NCBI GenBank assembly: GCA_944392315.1 | Contig: CALXWH010000007.1 | Coordinates: 18,734 to 82,733, forward strand | From: an uncultured Alphaproteobacteria bacterium | GTDB taxonomy: Bacteria > Pseudomonadota > Alphaproteobacteria > RF32 > CAG-239 | Length of the DNA: 64,000 nucleotides | Reading direction: 5' to 3' | Shown here: positions 44,724 through 54,382 of the stretch, piece by piece | Layout of the letters: every line of letters starts with the position of its first letter | How positions within the stretch are numbered: position 1 is the first letter of the stretch | The notes under the pieces: generated by a model | Seen by the model: the letters and a program-made list of their open reading frames with translations, nothing else | The model's database searches: none | What the model was told of the DNA's origin: nothing | Position numbers and translations under genes: made by a program

Positions 44724-46475
44724 ATGTCGTATGATTTGATGTTTCAAAAAGCTATTGAACTCCAAAATAACGGGGCGCTTAATGAGGCGGAAAATATTTA
44801 TTTGAAACTCTTGGAAGTGATGCCGCAAAATTCGGATGTTTGGAATTTGCTCGGGCTGATTGCTCAGGCAAAAGGCAACCTTGAACAGGCGGTTAATTGC
44901 TTTTTATCAGCCATAACCTACGCGCCAACCCCGTTTGCACCGCATTTTTTCAACTTAGGGCTGACTTATCGGGGACTTCATAAATATCGTGAGGCTTTGG
45001 AGGCCTTGCAAACAGCGGTTAAATTGCAACCCGACTTCAAAGAGGCGTGGAACTTTTTGGGTCTAACGCAAGAAGAGCTTGATGAACACCAAGAGGCAAT
45101 TAAAAGTTTTTGTCGGGCGCTTGATATTGACAACGATTACAACGAAGCGCGAGCTAATTTATGCTTTTATACCAAAGACAAAGAAACACTCCTTAAACTT
45201 GCTGATGAACAGCCTGATGACTTGCAGGCCAATCTTTTGGCGGCGGCTTGTTGCGAGGAGCTTGATGACAAGGAAAAATATTTGCGGCAAGCGGTTCTCC
45301 ACCACCCTTTTCACACCTCGGCTTTGCTCAATTTGGCGAAAGTTTGTGCGGAAAAAGAGAATTTTTCCGAAAGTTTACAATTATACCATAAGGTTTTGAA
45401 TCTGGATGAAAATTCCGTTGAAGCTATTTTAGGGATTGCCGATGTTTCTTTGCAGGTAAACGACCTTGATAAAGCCGAACTTTATTATAAAAAGAGCTTT
45501 AATTTGGCGCGTGATATTGCCGGTGCGCATCTCAATTACGGTATTCTGCTCTATCGTCAAAAGCGCTTGGCTGAAGCGTTGGAACAATATCGCGCCGCCG
45601 TGCAACTGGAGCCCGAAAAGCCTGAAATCAGCTATAACCTTGCACTTATCTTAAAAGAAGTCGGGGAATATGATGAAGCACTCGGCTTGATGTTTAATGC
45701 GCATCAAAGATGTCCTAAGAAAAAAGAGTTTTCCGTCAACATTATGGAGACACTTTCCGAGCTTTATGCGCAAAATGCCGAATTAGCGCTGAAAATTGCG
45801 GAAAATTGGCAAAAAATTGAGCCAGATAACATTTTTTCCAAACGAATCTTTGCGGCCATTTCGGGGGTATCTGCCTCTGCTCTTGACGATAAGCTTTATG
45901 CCGAGCAACTTTTTGATGCTTTTGCAGAGACTTATGACGAGGTTATGACGAATCTGAAACCGCAGATTATTGATTGTTTTAAGGTGCATCATGGTGATGT
46001 TTGCGGAACGGCTTTGGACTTGGGATGCGGAACGGGAATGGTGGCACAAAAGCTAAAAACTGCCGATAATGCGTTTGTCGGGGTTGATATTTCTCAACAA
46101 ATGATTGAAATCGCGCGTGAAAAAAATGTTTATCAGGAACTTGTTTGTCAGGATATTCTTTCCTATTTGCAGGAGCACCCTGCTTTGAAACGCTTTTCGG
46201 TGGTGTTGGCGTGTGATGTTTTTTGTTATTTCGGGAATCTGGAAGACGTTTTGAAAAAACTTAAAAAATCTGAGGTTTGGTTTTCTGTGGAAGCGGCGGA
46301 CGAAGACAGAAATGTGGATTTTTATCTCACGGCAACCGGGCGCTACAAGCATAAAAAATCTTATATTGAAAATTTGCTCCAAAGGCTTGGTTTTAAAGAA
46401 ATTGAAGCTTTCCCGCTGGTTCTGCGGCAAGAAAAAGGGCAACCTGTCAACGGCTTTCTTTTTAAAGCAAAATAA
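44724..46475 (+). CDS. TPR-repeat protein fused to SAM-dependent methyltransferase
   Basis: 583 residues. Residues ~1-390 hold about ten TPR-type helical repeats (e.g. AENIYLKLLEVMPQNSDVWNLLGLIAQAKGNLEQA; WNFLGLTQEELDEHQEAI). The C-terminal domain is a class I methyltransferase with motif I LDLGCGTGMVAQKL, GVDISQQMIEIAREK, and SVVLACDVFCYFGNL. TPRs probably bring a protein partner to the enzyme. Acceptor unknown; the typical TPR-methyltransferase fusions are seen in alphaproteobacteria. Encoded after the hydrolase, co-directional. Confidence 0.88.
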   Translation: MSYDLMFQKAIELQNNGALNEAENIYLKLLEVMPQNSDVWNLLGLIAQAKGNLEQAVNCFLSAITYAPTPFAPHFFNLGLTYRGLHKYREALEALQTAVKLQPDFKEAWNFLGLTQEELDEHQEAIKSFCRALDIDNDYNEARANLCFYTKDKETLLKLADEQPDDLQANLLAAACCEELDDKEKYLRQAVLHHPFHTSALLNLAKVCAEKENFSESLQLYHKVLNLDENSVEAILGIADVSLQVNDLDKAELYYKKSFNLARDIAGAHLNYGILLYRQKRLAEALEQYRAAVQLEPEKPEISYNLALILKEVGEYDEALGLMFNAHQRCPKKKEFSVNIMETLSELYAQNAELALKIAENWQKIEPDNIFSKRIFAAISGVSASALDDKLYAEQLFDAFAETYDEVMTNLKPQIIDCFKVHHGDVCGTALDLGCGTGMVAQKLKTADNAFVGVDISQQMIEIAREKNVYQELVCQDILSYLQEHPALKRFSVVLACDVFCYFGNLEDVLKKLKKSEVWFSVEAADEDRNVDFYLTATGRYKHKKSYIENLLQRLGFKEIEAFPLVLRQEKGQPVNGFLFKAK

Positions 46476-46990
46476 TCTTGTGAACAAACGCAAAAATATA
46501 TTGTATGAGGGCTTTATTTATTCTACTTTTCAAGTGGTTTGTTAAGTCTATTATATATATATGTAGTTATTGATTGAAAAGTTTTTTTATTTCGCGGATA
46601 TTTATGCTTTGTTTCTTTCTGTTAGCATAAATAAGGTGAGAAGCATTTTGAAATGCGTAGGATGAATATATCATTAGGCCAATTATATTCATGCCATGGC
46701 AGAAAATGACAATCACGGATTGCCCGATGGTTTTATCGTTATTATTAGAAAAAAATTCTGATCAGAATGCCGGCTAAATGCATAAAAATGAGCGCCTTTA
46801 AGACGACAGTTTCCCTGCTTTGGTTAAAAAGGCGCTTTTGTTTCAGACTATTATTCTTTTAAGTTTATGTTTTACTTTAATTTCTTTCAAACTTACTTTT
46901 TCAGCTTTAACTACTTACTTTTTCACCTTAAAACAGCGCTTTTAAGCGCGTTTTTTTTTGCGTTTTTCCAATTTGAACTTATCCTTTTTG
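46476..46990. other. Gene-free stretch before the HExxH protein gene
   Basis: About 515 bases with two weak terminator-like hairpins: AGCGCCTTT (46791-46799) with AAAGGCGCT (46828-46836), and GCGCT/AGCGC at 46936-46949 followed by nine T. A 21-codon frame at 46696 has no ribosome site. The longest frame through the region starts before the promoter and is not believable as coding. Confidence 0.55.
46936..46959 (+). terminator. Hairpin with long T run
   Basis: GCGCT (46936-46940), loop TTTA, AGCGC (46945-46949), then G and TTTTTTTTT. Transcription coming from upstream would stop here, shielding the next promoter. Confidence 0.55.
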
Positions 46991-47019
46991 TTGACGCTTT
47001 TTTAATTTTCGCGTATAAT
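46991..47019 (+). promoter_or_regulatory. Near-consensus sigma70 promoter
   Basis: TTGACG (46991-46996), 17-base spacer, TATAAT (47014-47019). The expected start of transcription (~47026) fits only the ATG at 47041. Confidence 0.85.
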
Positions 47020-47040
47020 TTTTTATATGGGAGAGTGATT

Positions 47041-49110
47041 ATGGTTAACGTTTCCGATATTTATAAAGATTTTAATGCGTTTTCTAAAGAAACAGGTGAT
47101 CTGGTTTGGACTTATCGTGATATTTTTGCTGCTGATGGTAAAAATGAATTCGGGTATAACTATCAAAAAATTATTGATGATGCCAGCCGAAAAATCGGTC
47201 TTGATGCTACTCAGGATTTAATTGAAAACGGCATTCTTCATCCTATGGCTTTAGGTGAATATGAGGTTAACTGTGGCGCCGTTGTGAAAAATGGCGGTGG
47301 CGTCAGTACTTCTTATGGTATTTTTGTCAGTGATAATACAGACCTTGCTATGGTTTATCATGAATTAGCGCATGCTTTTCAGAATAAGTTAGATGTCTTT
47401 CAACATTATCCGTTACAAAAAAAATATGATGACTCTCTTGAAGAACTTGCTAAAAAGAATTCTTCTCTAAATTTAGTGGATTTTTGGGATTATAAAACTC
47501 ATCTTAATGAAGTTCATGCCGAAGTTTTTGCTTATTGTGCAATGATGTTACGTGCTGAAAATACTCTAGATTTTTATAAACAGGCTACTCAGGCTTATTT
47601 GCAAAGTAACTCCTATACCTTTTCTTCCTTGGTTACTAAAAATGAAACAAACCAAAATATTAATCCGCTCTTCTTATATGCTTCTCTTCCGGCTATGAAA
47701 GAAGCTATCAAACAAATAAAGCAAATTCGTAAAACAGGTCAAGCCAAGGATTATTTTGACGAGAACGGATGTTTGAGAGGCGCAAAATTGGCAGAATTTG
47801 CAGCGCGGATTGTTTATGATAAAGCTTATTCCCCGCAGGCTTTTAGTGCTCTTACTCAAAAGAAATTATTTGTAAAACCTACTCAACATGAACGACGAAT
47901 TTTTCGCGATGCTTTTGAGGCTTATAGTGTTTTAACTGCCTGCATTATACGAAATACTTTGAAGAAGAGAAAAAATTATAAACAGGCTGTTTCACTTCAA
48001 CAATCTCATGATGCACACAACCTCAAAAAACTACAAAATATTCAGCAAAATTTTGCACATTATAAACTCTCCGAAAATGATAATGAAGCAAAAATCTTAA
48101 ACGATGTCACAAAAATTTACCTTGATGTTAATACCTTTGCCAAGAAAAACGGTATTGATTATTCAGATATTTCCATGATTGATTTTCAACTCATGAAAGA
48201 TAATGACTATCAATTTTCTCCGGCATACTCTAAATATATTGCCAAGCATATGGTTGACTTTTATGCTCAACTTAAACCAGAACGAATATTAGCTGACTTA
48301 AATCCCTTGCTTCGTAATATTTGTGATACAATGAAATCTTATAAGGATAATCCGCAATTTTTTAATACTTTGTATGCTGGTTATACTGTTTGTTCTCAAA
48401 AGTTTACTGAAAAAAAACAATTTCCTCAAAAAAAAGTTTTAGACGATATTCAGCCCCCTTTGTTTGAGCATGCGAATAAGATCTCTCCTCTTGCTGTCAT
48501 TCTTTCTAATATTCATAGTTTTGAGCATTTATCACAATCATTTAAAGCTAATGAACATTTAGCACAGTTGCTCTCTGCCGTTTATTTACAGAATCCGCAA
48601 CAGTTGGGTGATAAAAAATTTCAAAAAGAGATTATTAACGCTTATAAAAAACAAAAAGGTCTTAGGACGCGTTTGTTTGGTGATAAAAAATTTGAAAAAG
48701 ATCTTATCCAAACTATTGATAGTGCCTTGTATGATGATTATCAAGCAAATTGTCCTGAACTTAAACTTGCCAAACGTGTATTTGACAATGTTCCTCCAGA
48801 AAAGATTTCTGCACTGGCTACTCACTTTTTTAAGTCTTCTGCAGATTGGGAAAAGGCTCTTCAACATATTACTATTCAACAATCTCATTCTCAGCAATGT
48901 TCTGTCGCTCATGATGATACTTCTCAGGCAGAGCCAAAAGTCAGAGAGGCATTGAATAGAATCAATCTGGCTCAGAATAAGCTCGCAACTTCAAATAAGT
49001 CTGAGGAACAGTCTTACACTGATAACACAGATGTTTCACAAACTTCTTACGACAAATCTTCTGTATCCTTTGTTCAAATCAGCAAACGTCAAGACGGCTT
49101 TTCTCAATAA
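47041..49110 (+). CDS. Large HExxH putative metallopeptidase
   Basis: 689 residues. Near the N-terminus TDLAMVYHELAHAFQNKLD (His107, Glu108, His111) is an HExxH zinc site, and HLNEVHAEVFAYCAMM (Glu157 or Glu161) could supply the third ligand, the usual arrangement for zincins. The remaining ~520 residues are helical, with no signal peptide or membrane helix. No matching family is known to me. The start at 47041 is fixed by GGGAGAG and by the promoter just upstream. Might be a secreted effector protease, unproven. It is separate from the other HExxH protein (29722) and shares little with it beyond the motif. Confidence 0.75.
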   Translation: MVNVSDIYKDFNAFSKETGDLVWTYRDIFAADGKNEFGYNYQKIIDDASRKIGLDATQDLIENGILHPMALGEYEVNCGAVVKNGGGVSTSYGIFVSDNTDLAMVYHELAHAFQNKLDVFQHYPLQKKYDDSLEELAKKNSSLNLVDFWDYKTHLNEVHAEVFAYCAMMLRAENTLDFYKQATQAYLQSNSYTFSSLVTKNETNQNINPLFLYASLPAMKEAIKQIKQIRKTGQAKDYFDENGCLRGAKLAEFAARIVYDKAYSPQAFSALTQKKLFVKPTQHERRIFRDAFEAYSVLTACIIRNTLKKRKNYKQAVSLQQSHDAHNLKKLQNIQQNFAHYKLSENDNEAKILNDVTKIYLDVNTFAKKNGIDYSDISMIDFQLMKDNDYQFSPAYSKYIAKHMVDFYAQLKPERILADLNPLLRNICDTMKSYKDNPQFFNTLYAGYTVCSQKFTEKKQFPQKKVLDDIQPPLFEHANKISPLAVILSNIHSFEHLSQSFKANEHLAQLLSAVYLQNPQQLGDKKFQKEIINAYKKQKGLRTRLFGDKKFEKDLIQTIDSALYDDYQANCPELKLAKRVFDNVPPEKISALATHFFKSSADWEKALQHITIQQSHSQQCSVAHDDTSQAEPKVREALNRINLAQNKLATSNKSEEQSYTDNTDVSQTSYDKSSVSFVQISKRQDGFSQ

Positions 49111-49119
49111 CTTTTTTCT

Positions 49120-49329
49120 TTAATAATGTGGCGGAGGGGTTTCTTCTTCCAAAGGTTTTACTACGCTTTGCGTGTTTCTGATGGCTTCGGTTAAATAGTG
49201 GTTTTGCTTTTGTAAAAAGGCGATGTCTTTGCCTTGTTTGATAATCACCTCGTTTAAATCATCAACCATACGTTCCAAGTTTGATAAAGCCATTTCTATA
49301 TCTATAAATCTTTGCTCGGTATCTTCCAT
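49120..49329 (-). CDS. slyX: SlyX-family protein
   Basis: 69 residues; coiled-coil with heptads (FIDIEMALSNLERMVDDLNEVIIKQGKDIAFLQKQ) and the C-terminal PPPHY that marks SlyX. The function of SlyX is not known. The start at 49329 has AGGAGG five bases upstream; a longer frame would run through the ribosome site. Convergent with the HExxH gene (9-base gap). Confidence 0.9.
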   Translation of the reverse strand: MEDTEQRFIDIEMALSNLERMVDDLNEVIIKQGKDIAFLQKQNHYLTEAIRNTQSVVKPLEEETPPPHY

Positions 49330-49482
49330 GTTGCCTCCTTTGTTTTTTCTTATCCTATAAATAAACGCTATTTTTTTATTTCGCAAGTCATGTCTTTAAG
49401 AATCTTCTTTTCGTCTTTACGGGTTATTAACCTGTTTTGTTTAAATTTGAGGTAACGGATTATTTTTTTAAGGAGTGAGTTT

Positions 49483-50040
49483 ATGACTATTTTATGGTAT
49501 TGCTTGGCCGGCGGGGTGTTGCTTGCATTCTATCTCGTTTATGTTTCTTTGATTAAAAAGAAAAACAACCTGAAAGAAGCTGCGGCGGGAATTGATGTGC
49601 AACTTAAAAAACGTTATGACTTAATCCCGAATTTGCTTAAATCCGCCGCAAAATTTATGGAGCACGAGCGCGATGTCTTTATGAAAGTTACGGAATTGCG
49701 CGAAAAAGCTATGAATGCTGAAAACTTTACCGATAAATTTAAGGCCGATAATATGCTCTCTGAGGCTATGCATCAATTTAGGCTTACGGCGGAAAACTAT
49801 CCGGAACTTAAATCTGACGCGACGATGATTGCCGCGATGCAGGGCATGAGTGACGTGGAGGAACATATTGCCGCTTCCAGACGCTTTTATAATTCCGCGG
49901 TTAAAGACTATAAAAATGCGTTGGAGATTTTCCCTTCTTCCTTGGTTGCCGCCATGATGGGGCTTAAAGACGAATATCCGTTCTTTGAGGCGGAAGAAGA
50001 AGCTAAAGCTGCTATTAACGTTGGCGATTATTTTAAATAA
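49483..50040 (+). CDS. LemA family protein
   Basis: 185 residues. One N-terminal membrane helix (TILWYCLAGGVLLAFYLVYVS), then the LemA helical domain: KEAAAGIDVQLKKRYDLIPNLLKSAAKFMEHE, ENYPELKSDATMIAAMQGMSDVEEHIAASRRFYNSAVKDYK. Role of LemA proteins is unclear (envelope stress in some). TAAGGAG is the ribosome site. 28 bases before the Schlafen-type gene, so an operon with it. Confidence 0.93.
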   Translation: MTILWYCLAGGVLLAFYLVYVSLIKKKNNLKEAAAGIDVQLKKRYDLIPNLLKSAAKFMEHERDVFMKVTELREKAMNAENFTDKFKADNMLSEAMHQFRLTAENYPELKSDATMIAAMQGMSDVEEHIAASRRFYNSAVKDYKNALEIFPSSLVAAMMGLKDEYPFFEAEEEAKAAINVGDYFK

Positions 50041-50068
50041 TTGTCCTTTTGGTCGGAGAAATTGAGCG

Positions 50069-51133
50069 ATGTCGCGTGCAGAAGATATTTTTGAAAAGCT
50101 TATTTATTTTGGTGAAGATGCCATTGATGAGTTTATCTTGAGCAGGCAAACCGAAGAGCTTTTTCTTGATTTTAAACAGGCGGTTTCGGACGGAAAGTCT
50201 ATGCGCTCGCTTCATCCGAACGATCGGCGCAATTTGGGAAAAGCTATTTCGGCTTTTGGTAATTCCGAAGGCGGTGTGTTGGTGTGGGGCGTGGAATGCT
50301 CCAGAGATTTGGAACTGGGAGATGTGGCGCAGGCGAAAGTTAAAGTTAAAAATGTCCATCGCTTTTTGAGCTGGCTTGAAAATGCTATTTCCGGCTGCAC
50401 TATCCCTTCGCACAACAAAGTGCGCAACCATATTATCAGTTGTGATAAAAACGGAGACGGTTTTGTGGCTACATATATCCCAAAATCTGATATTGCGCCT
50501 TTAATGACAACGACCGGCAGTCAGATTTATATTCGCTCGGGCTCTAACAATGTGCCGGCGCCGTATGCCGTGATTGCGGGAATGTTTGGCAAAAGACCGC
50601 AGCCGAATATTGAATTGGTGATTGCCGATAAGACTTTAGAGGTTGGTAAAGACGGCGATGATGACTTTTTTGCAACCACAACAAAAGGAAAGAAAAAAGA
50701 AAATTACCTTAAAATCAGATTTTCTCTTTTGGCACAGAATAATTCTAATGCTGTGGCTAAGGAAGTTTATCTTTCTTGCAATACGCTTATGATTGGCGGG
50801 GATCATACCAAAGTTTCTTTTTATTATGACAGTCAGCTGGAAAACTTGGCGGCTGAAAATAACTCCATCAACCTCATTACCCCGATGGAAATGCGTGTTC
50901 CACCGCGCGCCCTCTTCTCTTGCGCTAAGGCTGAAATCCGCTTTACCGGCGAGATTACCGAAGACTTTTTAATGGATGGGGTTATTGGGGCGGAAGATGC
51001 CACACCGAAGAGCTTTCGGATTTTTATTTCTAAAAATGATTTACGCTCTTTTGTGGCACAGACTTTTAAGAAAAATGCCAATCTTGAAGTCTTGACCAAT
51101 GAATTCTTTTCTTGTTACCTTAAAAGCGAATAG
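50069..51133 (+). CDS. Protein with Schlafen/AlbA_2 DNA-binding domain
   Basis: 354 residues. The N-terminal 160 residues carry the AlbA_2/Schlafen-type pattern: LFLDFKQAV, DRRNLGKAISAFGNSEGGVLVWGVE, IPKSDIAPLM, SQIYIRSGSNN. Members are predicted nucleic-acid-binding or ribonuclease-like proteins, often linked to regulation or defence. The C-terminal half has IRFSLLAQNNSNAVAKEVYLS, resembling a beta-sandwich, without recognised motif. Follows lemA with 28 bases between and is followed by rnhA with 15, so the three genes seem to be one operon. Confidence 0.8.
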   Translation: MSRAEDIFEKLIYFGEDAIDEFILSRQTEELFLDFKQAVSDGKSMRSLHPNDRRNLGKAISAFGNSEGGVLVWGVECSRDLELGDVAQAKVKVKNVHRFLSWLENAISGCTIPSHNKVRNHIISCDKNGDGFVATYIPKSDIAPLMTTTGSQIYIRSGSNNVPAPYAVIAGMFGKRPQPNIELVIADKTLEVGKDGDDDFFATTTKGKKKENYLKIRFSLLAQNNSNAVAKEVYLSCNTLMIGGDHTKVSFYYDSQLENLAAENNSINLITPMEMRVPPRALFSCAKAEIRFTGEITEDFLMDGVIGAEDATPKSFRIFISKNDLRSFVAQTFKKNANLEVLTNEFFSCYLKSE

Positions 51134-51148
51134 CTGAGCGGAGTGTTG

Positions 51149-51592
51149 ATGATGAAAAGAGTGGAAATTTTTACGGATGGAGCATGCTCCGGAAACCCAG
51201 GTGCCGGTGGCTGGGGGGCTATTCTTCGCTATAATCAGGTGGAAAAAGAACTCTCCGGCGGAGAATCTGAAACAACTAACAACCGGATGGAGCTGACCGC
51301 GGTGATTTCTGCCCTCTCTGCCCTCAAAGAACCGTGTAATATTACGCTTTATACCGACAGTCGCTATGTTATGGACGGAATTGAAAAATGGATTTGGGCC
51401 TGGAAAAAATCCGGCTGGAAAACGGCTAACAAAAAAGCTCCGGTTAAAAATGTTGAGCTCTGGCAGAAACTTGATGAATTAGCTTCAAAACATGAAATCC
51501 GTTGGGTTTGGGTTAAAGGGCATGCCGGACACCCCGAAAATGAGCGCTGTGACGAATTGGCTCGTTCTGAGGCCGCTAAATTTAAATCCTAA
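51149..51592 (+). CDS. rnhA: Ribonuclease HI
   Basis: 147 residues. Catalytic acids are in standard positions: Asp10 ([10 protein letters not shown]), Glu48 (NNRMELTAV), Asp70 (YTDSRYVM), and His125/Asp135 near the end ([16 protein letters not shown]). It removes RNA from RNA-DNA hybrids in the cytoplasm. GCGGAG lies five bases before the ATG at 51149; a GTG at 51143 is possible but less likely. Confidence 0.97.
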   Translation: MMKRVEIFTDGACSGNPGAGGWGAILRYNQVEKELSGGESETTNNRMELTAVISALSALKEPCNITLYTDSRYVMDGIEKWIWAWKKSGWKTANKKAPVKNVELWQKLDELASKHEIRWVWVKGHAGHPENERCDELARSEAAKFKS

Positions 51593-51613
51593 TTTACGTT
51601 TTAGACAAAACAC

Positions 51614-51643
51614 TTGACTTTGTCATCTCTTTCTGCTTATACT
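51614..51643 (+). promoter_or_regulatory. Promoter with short leader
   Basis: TTGACT (51614-51619), 18-base spacer, TATACT (51638-51643). Transcription would start about 15 bases before ATG 51666, giving a nearly leaderless mRNA. Confidence 0.6.
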
Positions 51644-51665
51644 ATGGGTGTTAAATTTTAAGTTT

Positions 51666-52373
51666 ATGGATAATATTAGGTTAAATGAAGTCAGTGTTCA
51701 TGAATTTGACACTTTCTTTAGTCGGTTAAATTGGAAGCAGCGTTCAGATTTTGTGCGCGCTCACCGTGGTGAAATTGCAAAATTGTCGCAAGCTGATATT
51801 TTGCTTCGCTTGTGTCAATATGGTTATTACAGCGCTCTTTGTCCGTTGATTAAAACGGCGTATAAAGATGTTGACGAGGTGGTTATTGATTACTTCTCAC
51901 CCCATCCTAAACGTTGGAAAAGCTATCCGTCGTATGATGATGAAAAGGAAATTTTGAAGTTTGCAGCGCAAAATTTGGATGTTGTTAAATTTTTGCGCGA
52001 GAAAACTAACAAACTTTGGGATTTTTCTTCAAAATTCTTGTATACAACCATTATCTACGAGGCCGCTTCTACTGAGGTTATGGACTATCTGGTCAATTGG
52101 ACATGTCGCAATTCTGTTCCGCTTACGGTAAGACAGGCTGAATTTATGTTTAGCAAAGCGCATCCCGATGCTATCAGAAAGTATCTGGTGGCTATCGGTA
52201 GTCTTTATGGAAACAAAGGCTATGTTTCGTATACGCACCTTAAAAATTTGGCGGTGCGTACCGATATTGATGCCGACGATAAGCACGAACTCTTGCTCTT
52301 AGCCGTTAACAGACTTAAAGTGCGAACACAGATTATCCACAATTTACGCGTAGATGGTCTGTTGGATTTTTGA
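51666..52373 (+). CDS. Hypothetical protein with ankyrin-like helical character
   Basis: 235 residues. No signal peptide. The pattern LLRLCQYGYYSALCPLIKTAYKDVDEVVIDYF and ILKFAAQNLDVVKFLREKT suggests helix pairs like ankyrin-type repeats, but I cannot match a family. No ribosome site before the ATG; the short promoter-to-start distance supports 51666, not 51648. Ends just before a terminator. Confidence 0.6.
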   Translation: MDNIRLNEVSVHEFDTFFSRLNWKQRSDFVRAHRGEIAKLSQADILLRLCQYGYYSALCPLIKTAYKDVDEVVIDYFSPHPKRWKSYPSYDDEKEILKFAAQNLDVVKFLREKTNKLWDFSSKFLYTTIIYEAASTEVMDYLVNWTCRNSVPLTVRQAEFMFSKAHPDAIRKYLVAIGSLYGNKGYVSYTHLKNLAVRTDIDADDKHELLLLAVNRLKVRTQIIHNLRVDGLLDF

Positions 52374-52393
52374 GGCGACTTCATGTAAATTTT

Positions 52394-52426
52394 AAGGCGG
52401 AAACTTTATGTTCCCGCCTTTTTTTG
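52394..52426 (+). terminator. Terminator
   Basis: AAGGCGG (52394-52400) pairs with CCGCCTT (52414-52420), followed by TTTTT; inner AAC/GTT extends the stem. Confidence 0.85.
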
Positions 52427-52442
52427 TTTTTTGGACTTTGTT

Positions 52443-53822
52443 TTACGCCATTTTCATTTTTTTATACATCTCACGATATTCTTTTTTCAAGTCGCTTTCT
52501 TTGCGGCGATATACGTTTAGATAATATCCGATAATGACAACGGTGGCGCCCCCTACCCAAGCTAACGGACCGGCATAGTAAATACCTTCATAGCCGATTT
52601 TGGAGGCCAGATAAATGGCTGCAAACATTCTAATGCCTAACTCTACAAAGCCCGATAAAACCGGAAACAGAGGCTTGCCCATACTTTGCAGCGTGTTCTT
52701 AAATATAAATATCATACCTAAGAAAACATAGAACATAATGCTTATGCCCAAATATGATACCCCTATCTTTACTATAAACGGATCGGCATGGTCCAAGAAA
52801 CTGCCAATGAAATGAGAACCGAAACAGAACATGATTATGCTCATCAATATGCTAATTCCAAATGATGTTAAACAGGTTTTCTTGACGGCGTCTCTTATTC
52901 TTGATACCTTGCCGGCACCATAGTTTTGAGCGGCAAAAGTTGCCATCGCTAAACCGATTGCCATTAACGGTTGGGTGGCTAACTGTTCTATTCTTAGGGC
53001 TATCGTAAAACCGACGATTATCTTTTCACCAAACGAATTGCAGACGGCCTGTATAACCATGATGCTTAAAGATAAAATAGAAAATTGTATGGACATTGGG
53101 ATGGCGATGTTTAAGTGTTCGCGCATAAACTCACTGCTATATTTCCAATCTTCTTTTCTTAAATGCAATATCGGATAGTTACGCTTGATATACCACACAC
53201 AGCAAATCACCGAAACGCTTATTGCCAAGACTGTTCCCACGGCGGACCCTATGACGCCTAAGTGGCAGAACTTGATTAAAATCAGATTGAAAATGATATT
53301 CAACACGGAGGAGAAAATTAAAAAATACAATGGTGTTTTGCTATCACCCAAGGCGCGGATAAACCCGGATAACAAGTTGAAGGCAACAATCAAAACCATT
53401 GCCAACCCCAGTATCAAAATGAATTTATACGAATCGTCATAAATGGCTTGCGGCACATTTAGGATATGCAGCAATCTCTTGAGGCTTATTATTAAGACTA
53501 TGGTTAAAAAGATGCTCAAGGCGAGACTGGCTCTGAAAGAGTGTGTTACAGAGCGGCGAACGCCATCATAGTCCCCTGCGCCAAACCTCTGGGCTGTTAC
53601 GGCGGTTAGACCTCCGGTGAAACTGAAAGCTATGACCAAAAAGGTAAAATATATCGGGGCGGATGCGCCAACGGCTGCCAAGGCATTTTCCCCTAATAGT
53701 CTGCCGACGATAAATATATCGGCCAACTGGTATAATTGTTGAAAAACGTTACCTATCAATATCGGTATTGAAAACAGCAAAATCAATTTGAGGGCATTTC
53801 CCCTCGTCATATCCTGTATCAT
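52443..53822 (-). CDS. MATE family efflux transporter
   Basis: 459 residues, with twelve predicted membrane helices. Seen: KLILLFSIPILIGNVFQQLYQLADIFIVGRLLG at the N-terminus, GLTAVTAQRFGAGDYDGVRRSV, and the second half repeat GLAMATFAAQNYGAGKVSRIRDAV. It exports cationic compounds in exchange for Na+ or H+ across the inner membrane; the substrate is unknown. Alone in its unit. Confidence 0.93.
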   Translation of the reverse strand: MIQDMTRGNALKLILLFSIPILIGNVFQQLYQLADIFIVGRLLGENALAAVGASAPIYFTFLVIAFSFTGGLTAVTAQRFGAGDYDGVRRSVTHSFRASLALSIFLTIVLIISLKRLLHILNVPQAIYDDSYKFILILGLAMVLIVAFNLLSGFIRALGDSKTPLYFLIFSSVLNIIFNLILIKFCHLGVIGSAVGTVLAISVSVICCVWYIKRNYPILHLRKEDWKYSSEFMREHLNIAIPMSIQFSILSLSIMVIQAVCNSFGEKIIVGFTIALRIEQLATQPLMAIGLAMATFAAQNYGAGKVSRIRDAVKKTCLTSFGISILMSIIMFCFGSHFIGSFLDHADPFIVKIGVSYLGISIMFYVFLGMIFIFKNTLQSMGKPLFPVLSGFVELGIRMFAAIYLASKIGYEGIYYAGPLAWVGGATVVIIGYYLNVYRRKESDLKKEYREMYKKMKMA

Positions 53823-53950
53823 TTATATTCCTCTTATTTATCACTTCATCCGTTCGCAATTTAGACGTTTCAATTTAAATTTCTATTAAAATTTATGCGT
53901 TTCTCGTATGTTTTATTTATATTTTTTGGTTCTATAGCCTTTTTAATATA

Positions 53951-53982
53951 AAAAAAGACAGCTCGTTTTGAACTGTCTTTTA
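53951..53982. terminator. Bidirectional terminator
   Basis: AAAGACAG (53954-53961) pairs with CTGTCTTT (53973-53980) around CTCGTTTTGAA-type loop, with A run and T run on either side. It serves the 54002-54319 gene. Confidence 0.8.
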
Positions 53983-54001
53983 AGTGTTTACCGAATATCG
54001 G

Positions 54002-54319
54002 CTAGCTTATTGCTTCCAGATGGTGTCGGTAGATTTGAGTTAGCTTCATCAGAGTTTCTTCTTCTCTACCGGTCATTAAGTCGGGTGCGTAATGATCCAA
54101 CTCATAGAGTTGGCGCTCCAGCCATTTCTTCACAGCCTTTCGCGATTTTTTGTTCAACTTTTCAACACCTTTGGCAAATTTTTCAACCCGAGGCGTATCA
54201 TCCTCTATAACACCGACGGCTTCCGGAAGTGATTTCGTTAGCTCGTTCCAGACTTTTTCTCCCAATAAAAGCGTGTTTTCTTCTTGCTTTTGTTGGATTT
54301 TTTTAAGTATACCTTTCAT
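54002..54319 (-). CDS. Small hypothetical charged protein, 105 residues
   Basis: Strongly helical and rich in Lys and Glu (e.g. LKKIQQKQEENTLLLGEKVWNELTKSLPEAVG; KAVKKWLERQLYELDHYAPDLMTGR). No membrane segment. No ribosome site: the ATG follows an ATATAT tract. Family not recognised. It has its own terminator. Confidence 0.6.
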   Translation of the reverse strand: MKGILKKIQQKQEENTLLLGEKVWNELTKSLPEAVGVIEDDTPRVEKFAKGVEKLNKKSRKAVKKWLERQLYELDHYAPDLMTGREEETLMKLTQIYRHHLEAIS

Positions 54320-54382
54320 ATATATATATATTTTATAGGTTTAACGCTTGTATTTTGTCTTGTTTTTGGCAAAGAGTCAAGC

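Noticed and set aside
46696..46761. 21-codon frame in the gap before the HExxH gene
   Set aside because: No ribosome site or promoter; too short to support.
46867..47040. Longer N-terminus of the 47041 gene
   Set aside because: The extra 58 residues are Phe/Leu-rich translation of AT-rich leader that contains a hairpin with T run and a near-consensus promoter.
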